A stretch of DNA of 24,435 nucleotides from JALZBN01 sp035525375. Its GTDB lineage: Bacteria > Actinomycetota > Acidimicrobiia > Acidimicrobiales > AC-14. Where the stretch lies: contig DATLEI010000018.1 of the NCBI GenBank assembly GCA_035525375.1, positions 1-24,435 of the forward strand. Reading direction: 5' to 3'. Every line of letters starts with the position of its first letter. Within the stretch, counting starts at the first letter, position 1. The translations under genes were made by a program, and so were the position numbers. Positions 22,086-24,435 of the stretch are shown here, piece by piece. The notes under the pieces are model-generated. The model did no database searches. It saw only the letters and a program-made list of their open reading frames with translations, and was not told the DNA's origin.

Positions 22086-22877
22086 TCAGAAGGCGCTGTC
22101 GAGGCCGGCTCGAAGCTCGGCCACGAGGCGCGCCGCGCCGTCCGGGCCCTCGCCCTCGAGGAGGCGACGAACAAGCGCGGAGCCGACGATTACTCCGTCG
22201 GCGTAGGTAGAGGCTTCGACTGCCTGCTCGGGCGTGGAAACGCCGACGCCGATGAGTACCGGCTTGTCGGTCACCGCCTTGAGGCGCTTGCCCATCAGCG
22301 TCGCCGAGGCAGCCAGACCGCTGCGCTCCCCAGTGACACCCATCAGGCCGACGGCGTAAACCCAGCCTCGAGACCGCTCACAGATTCTGACCAGGCGCTC
22401 GTCGTCGGTCGTCGGCGCGGCGAGGAGTATGGCCTCGATCTCGCCCGAGGCGGCGGCTGCTTCCCACTCGTCGAGCTCCTCCAGGGGCAGGTCGGGCACG
22501 ATGGCGCCCGCGATGCCGCTGCTGGCCAGATCGCGTGCGAAAGCCTGTAGCCCCGCGCGAAAGGGGATGTTGTAGTAGGTCATGACCGCCAGCGGGACCC
22601 TGATCTGGGTGTCCGCGATCTCGGCCAGGATCCCCGCAGGTGTCGCCCCCCGCGCTAGCGCCAGAGCGGATGCCTCCTGGATCGTCGAGCCGTCCATCAT
22701 GGGGTCGGAGAACGGGATGCCGATCTCGACCGCGTCTGCGCCCGCAGCTGCGACCGCCTCCACGACGGCGACCCAGCCGTCGATACCGCCGGTGACGTAG
22801 GGCACGAGCAGCTTCGCGCCGGCATCACGGCGCGCCCGCAGGCTGGCCTCCATCGTCCCCACGGATGTGACGGTCAC
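22086..22877 (-). CDS. trpA: Tryptophan synthase alpha subunit
   Basis: This 263-residue TIM-barrel protein cleaves indole-3-glycerol phosphate to indole and glyceraldehyde 3-phosphate and passes indole to the beta subunit. The catalytic residues are E51 in AVEIGIPFSDP and D62 in the following MMDGSTIQ. The phosphate-binding GVGVSTPEQA and the YADGVIVGSALV end are normal. The GTG start overlaps the trpB stop by four bases (GTGA), fitting tight coupling of the two subunits. The next gene on the strand is fabD. Confidence 0.96.
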   Translation of the reverse strand: MTVTSVGTMEASLRARRDAGAKLLVPYVTGGIDGWVAVVEAVAAAGADAVEIGIPFSDPMMDGSTIQEASALALARGATPAGILAEIADTQIRVPLAVMTYYNIPFRAGLQAFARDLASSGIAGAIVPDLPLEELDEWEAAAASGEIEAILLAAPTTDDERLVRICERSRGWVYAVGLMGVTGERSGLAASATLMGKRLKAVTDKPVLIGVGVSTPEQAVEASTYADGVIVGSALVRRLLEGEGPDGAARLVAELRAGLDSAF

Positions 22878-24076
22878 GCCGAGACGTCGGGCATCAAGCC
22901 CATAACCTGATCGACGTCCTTGTCGCCTCTGCCGGAAAGGGTCAGGAGAACAGTGGAGCCGGTCGGTAATTCGCCGGTCGCGGCGGCGCGCACGATCCAG
23001 GCCAGCCCGTGCGCCGGCTCCAGGGCGGGGATGATGCCTTCGGATCGGGACAAGAGCTTGAAAGCCTCCAGAACTTCGGCATCTCCCGCTGAGGCGTACT
23101 CGACCCGGCCGAGCGCCGCTAGGTGGGCGTGCTCGGGCCCAATTCCGGGATAGTCGAGGCCGGCAGATATCGAGTGCGCTTCCTCCACCTGACCCACGTC
23201 GTCCTGGAGGAGGAGCGACTTCGACCCGTGGACCACCCCGGGCACGCCGAGGCCAATCGAGGCGCCGCCGGCGGCCTGCACGCCGACCAGGCGGGCGTCG
23301 GTGTCGACGAAGCCGGCGAAGGTTCCCGCCGCGTTGGAGCCGCCGCCGACGCAGGCAACGACGACATCAGGATCGGCGTCGCCGAGTATCACCCGGCACT
23401 GCTCACGGGCCTCTGCGCCCACGACGCGCTGAAACTCGCGAACCATCCAGGGGAATGGATGGGGGCCAACGACTGATCCCAGGCAGTAGTGGGTGCTCTC
23501 GACGCTGGCGACCCAGTCCCGGAGGGTCTCGTTTATCGCGTCCTTCAGCGTCCGACTGCCGGACCCCACTGCGATCACCTCCGCGCCGAGCAGCTTCATG
23601 CGGAAGACATTCAGGGCTTGGCGCTCGACGTCGACCTCGCCCATGTACACGGTGCAGTCGAGGCCGAACAGGGCCGCTGCGGTCGCAGTCGCCACGCCGT
23701 GCTGGCCGGCGCCGGTCTCGGCGATCACACGAGGTTTTCCCATCCTCCGGGTGAGCAGGGCCTGACCCAACACGTTGTTGATCTTGTGTGACCCCGTGTG
23801 GGCGAGGTCTTCGCGCTTGAGGAGGACGCGAATGCCGAGTTGACCGGACAGCCGATTGCATTCCGTGACAGGAGTAGGACGCCCGGCGTAGTCGCGCAGT
23901 AAGGCGTCGAGCTCGAGGTGAAATGCCGGGTCGGCCCACGCGTCGGCGAACGCGATCTCCAGTTCGGCACATGCCGGCACGAGGGACTCCGGTAGAAAGC
24001 GTCCTCCGAACTCGCCAAAGCGGCCACCCGGCTCGGGGTCGGTCATCAGGCCGGGACCCTGGTACGGCTGCATCAT
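22874..24076 (-). CDS. trpB: Tryptophan synthase beta subunit
   Basis: This 400-residue pyridoxal-phosphate enzyme joins indole and serine to make tryptophan. The cofactor lysine is K98 in EDLAHTGSHKINN, the catalytic glutamate lies in AETGAGQHG, and the phosphate loop is CVGGGSNA. GRFGEFGGRFLPE is the N-terminal signature of the TrpB1 type. The frame extends further upstream, but that part overlaps trpF. I use ATG 24076, which overlaps the trpF stop by four bases (ATGA). A second ATG follows immediately. Confidence 0.96.
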   Translation of the reverse strand: MMQPYQGPGLMTDPEPGGRFGEFGGRFLPESLVPACAELEIAFADAWADPAFHLELDALLRDYAGRPTPVTECNRLSGQLGIRVLLKREDLAHTGSHKINNVLGQALLTRRMGKPRVIAETGAGQHGVATATAAALFGLDCTVYMGEVDVERQALNVFRMKLLGAEVIAVGSGSRTLKDAINETLRDWVASVESTHYCLGSVVGPHPFPWMVREFQRVVGAEAREQCRVILGDADPDVVVACVGGGSNAAGTFAGFVDTDARLVGVQAAGGASIGLGVPGVVHGSKSLLLQDDVGQVEEAHSISAGLDYPGIGPEHAHLAALGRVEYASAGDAEVLEAFKLLSRSEGIIPALEPAHGLAWIVRAAATGELPTGSTVLLTLSGRGDKDVDQVMGLMPDVSA

Positions 24077-24435
24077 CCCCCGGTTTCCTCCCAGTCGTAG
24101 GGAACCAGCTCGTCGTCGCCCTTGTAGGGGTCGGCGCCGGCGGCCTTGGCTGCGGCCACGAACGCCCGGACCTTCACCGGATCCTTGTGGCCAGGCGCCG
24201 ATTCCACGCCAGTGGCTACGTCGACTCCCCATGGATGCACCCTGGCGATCGCCTCGCCCACATTGGAGGGATTGAGGCCACCGGCCAGCAACAGCCGCAC
24301 GCCGTCAGGGACACCGTCGGCGAGACTCCAGTCGAACACCTCGCCCGAACCAGGGGACGGCGCGTCAATCATGATGGCGTCAGCGCTGTAGCCCCCGGCT
24401 TGGACAATGGAGCTGCCGCCGGCCGGAAAGGCTTG
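24073..24435 (-). CDS. trpF: Phosphoribosylanthranilate isomerase, C-terminal part
   Basis: The frame is open from the window edge and ends with TGA at 24073, so about 121 C-terminal residues are seen. MIDAPSPGSGEVFDW matches the conserved aspartate and phosphate-binding stretch, and LLLAGGLNPSNV the last phosphate loop. GVDVATGVESAPGHKDPVKV is the family C-terminal signature. The enzyme isomerises N-(5-phosphoribosyl)anthranilate in tryptophan synthesis. About 20 extra residues (YKGDDELVPYDWEETGG region) follow the usual end. The N-terminus lies outside the window. Confidence 0.93.
   Translation of the reverse strand, partial: QAFPAGGSSIVQAGGYSADAIMIDAPSPGSGEVFDWSLADGVPDGVRLLLAGGLNPSNVGEAIARVHPWGVDVATGVESAPGHKDPVKVRAFVAAAKAAGADPYKGDDELVPYDWEETGG

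Overview
The window is GC-rich and densely coded, with many GTG and TTG starts and frequent 1- to 4-base start/stop overlaps. It suggests a high-GC actinomycete, most likely of the class Acidimicrobiia. The main support is an InhA-like enoyl reductase and an AccD6-like carboxyltransferase inside a fatty-acid cluster, a membrane protein with the GWWQASDGKWYPP N-terminal motif that I associate with Acidimicrobiia, and a red-type RuBisCO trace beside intact Calvin-cycle genes. The assignment is an inference from gene content; no rRNA is present.

Layout. 1-376: the C-terminus of a tyrosine recombinase followed by tRNA-Cys, probably the edge of an integrated element. 377-5443: central carbon metabolism, with a HAD phosphatase, a short antisense RuBisCO large-subunit remnant, class I fructose-bisphosphate aldolase, a NarL-type response regulator and histidine kinase pair, and phosphoribulokinase. 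5440-9262: envelope and housekeeping genes, with a YdjM/DUF457-like membrane protein, a coiled-coil zinc-ribbon protein, a bifunctional class A penicillin-binding protein and two very small cysteine-containing proteins. 9276-13669: tRNA-Val, a primary-type sigma-70 factor, a NUDIX hydrolase coupled to an inositol-monophosphatase family enzyme, a hypothetical protein, an apparently protein-free but strong promoter, tRNA-Leu and a DMT-type transporter. 13692-14405: a polysaccharide deacetylase.

14402-24435 is a continuous minus-strand block of biosynthetic genes, in transcription order trpF (partial), trpB, trpA, fabD, a biotinyl-domain protein lacking the acceptor lysine, fabH, fabG, acpP, fabF, an accD6-like carboxyltransferase, fabI/inhA, bcp-type peroxiredoxin and a DUF4190-like membrane protein. 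It supplies the end of tryptophan synthesis and nearly a full type II fatty-acid synthesis set: malonyl loading, condensation, first reduction, carrier protein and last reduction. No dehydratase is seen.

Most worth checking are: (1) a roughly 30-codon RuBisCO large-subunit fragment between the HAD and aldolase genes, near an intact phosphoribulokinase; (2) the lysine-less BCCP-like protein in the fatty-acid operon; (3) two tandem 11-base repeats directly upstream of a near-consensus promoter that faces no protein gene, suggesting a regulated small RNA; and (4) three convergent gene pairs whose stop codons overlap by exactly four bases.
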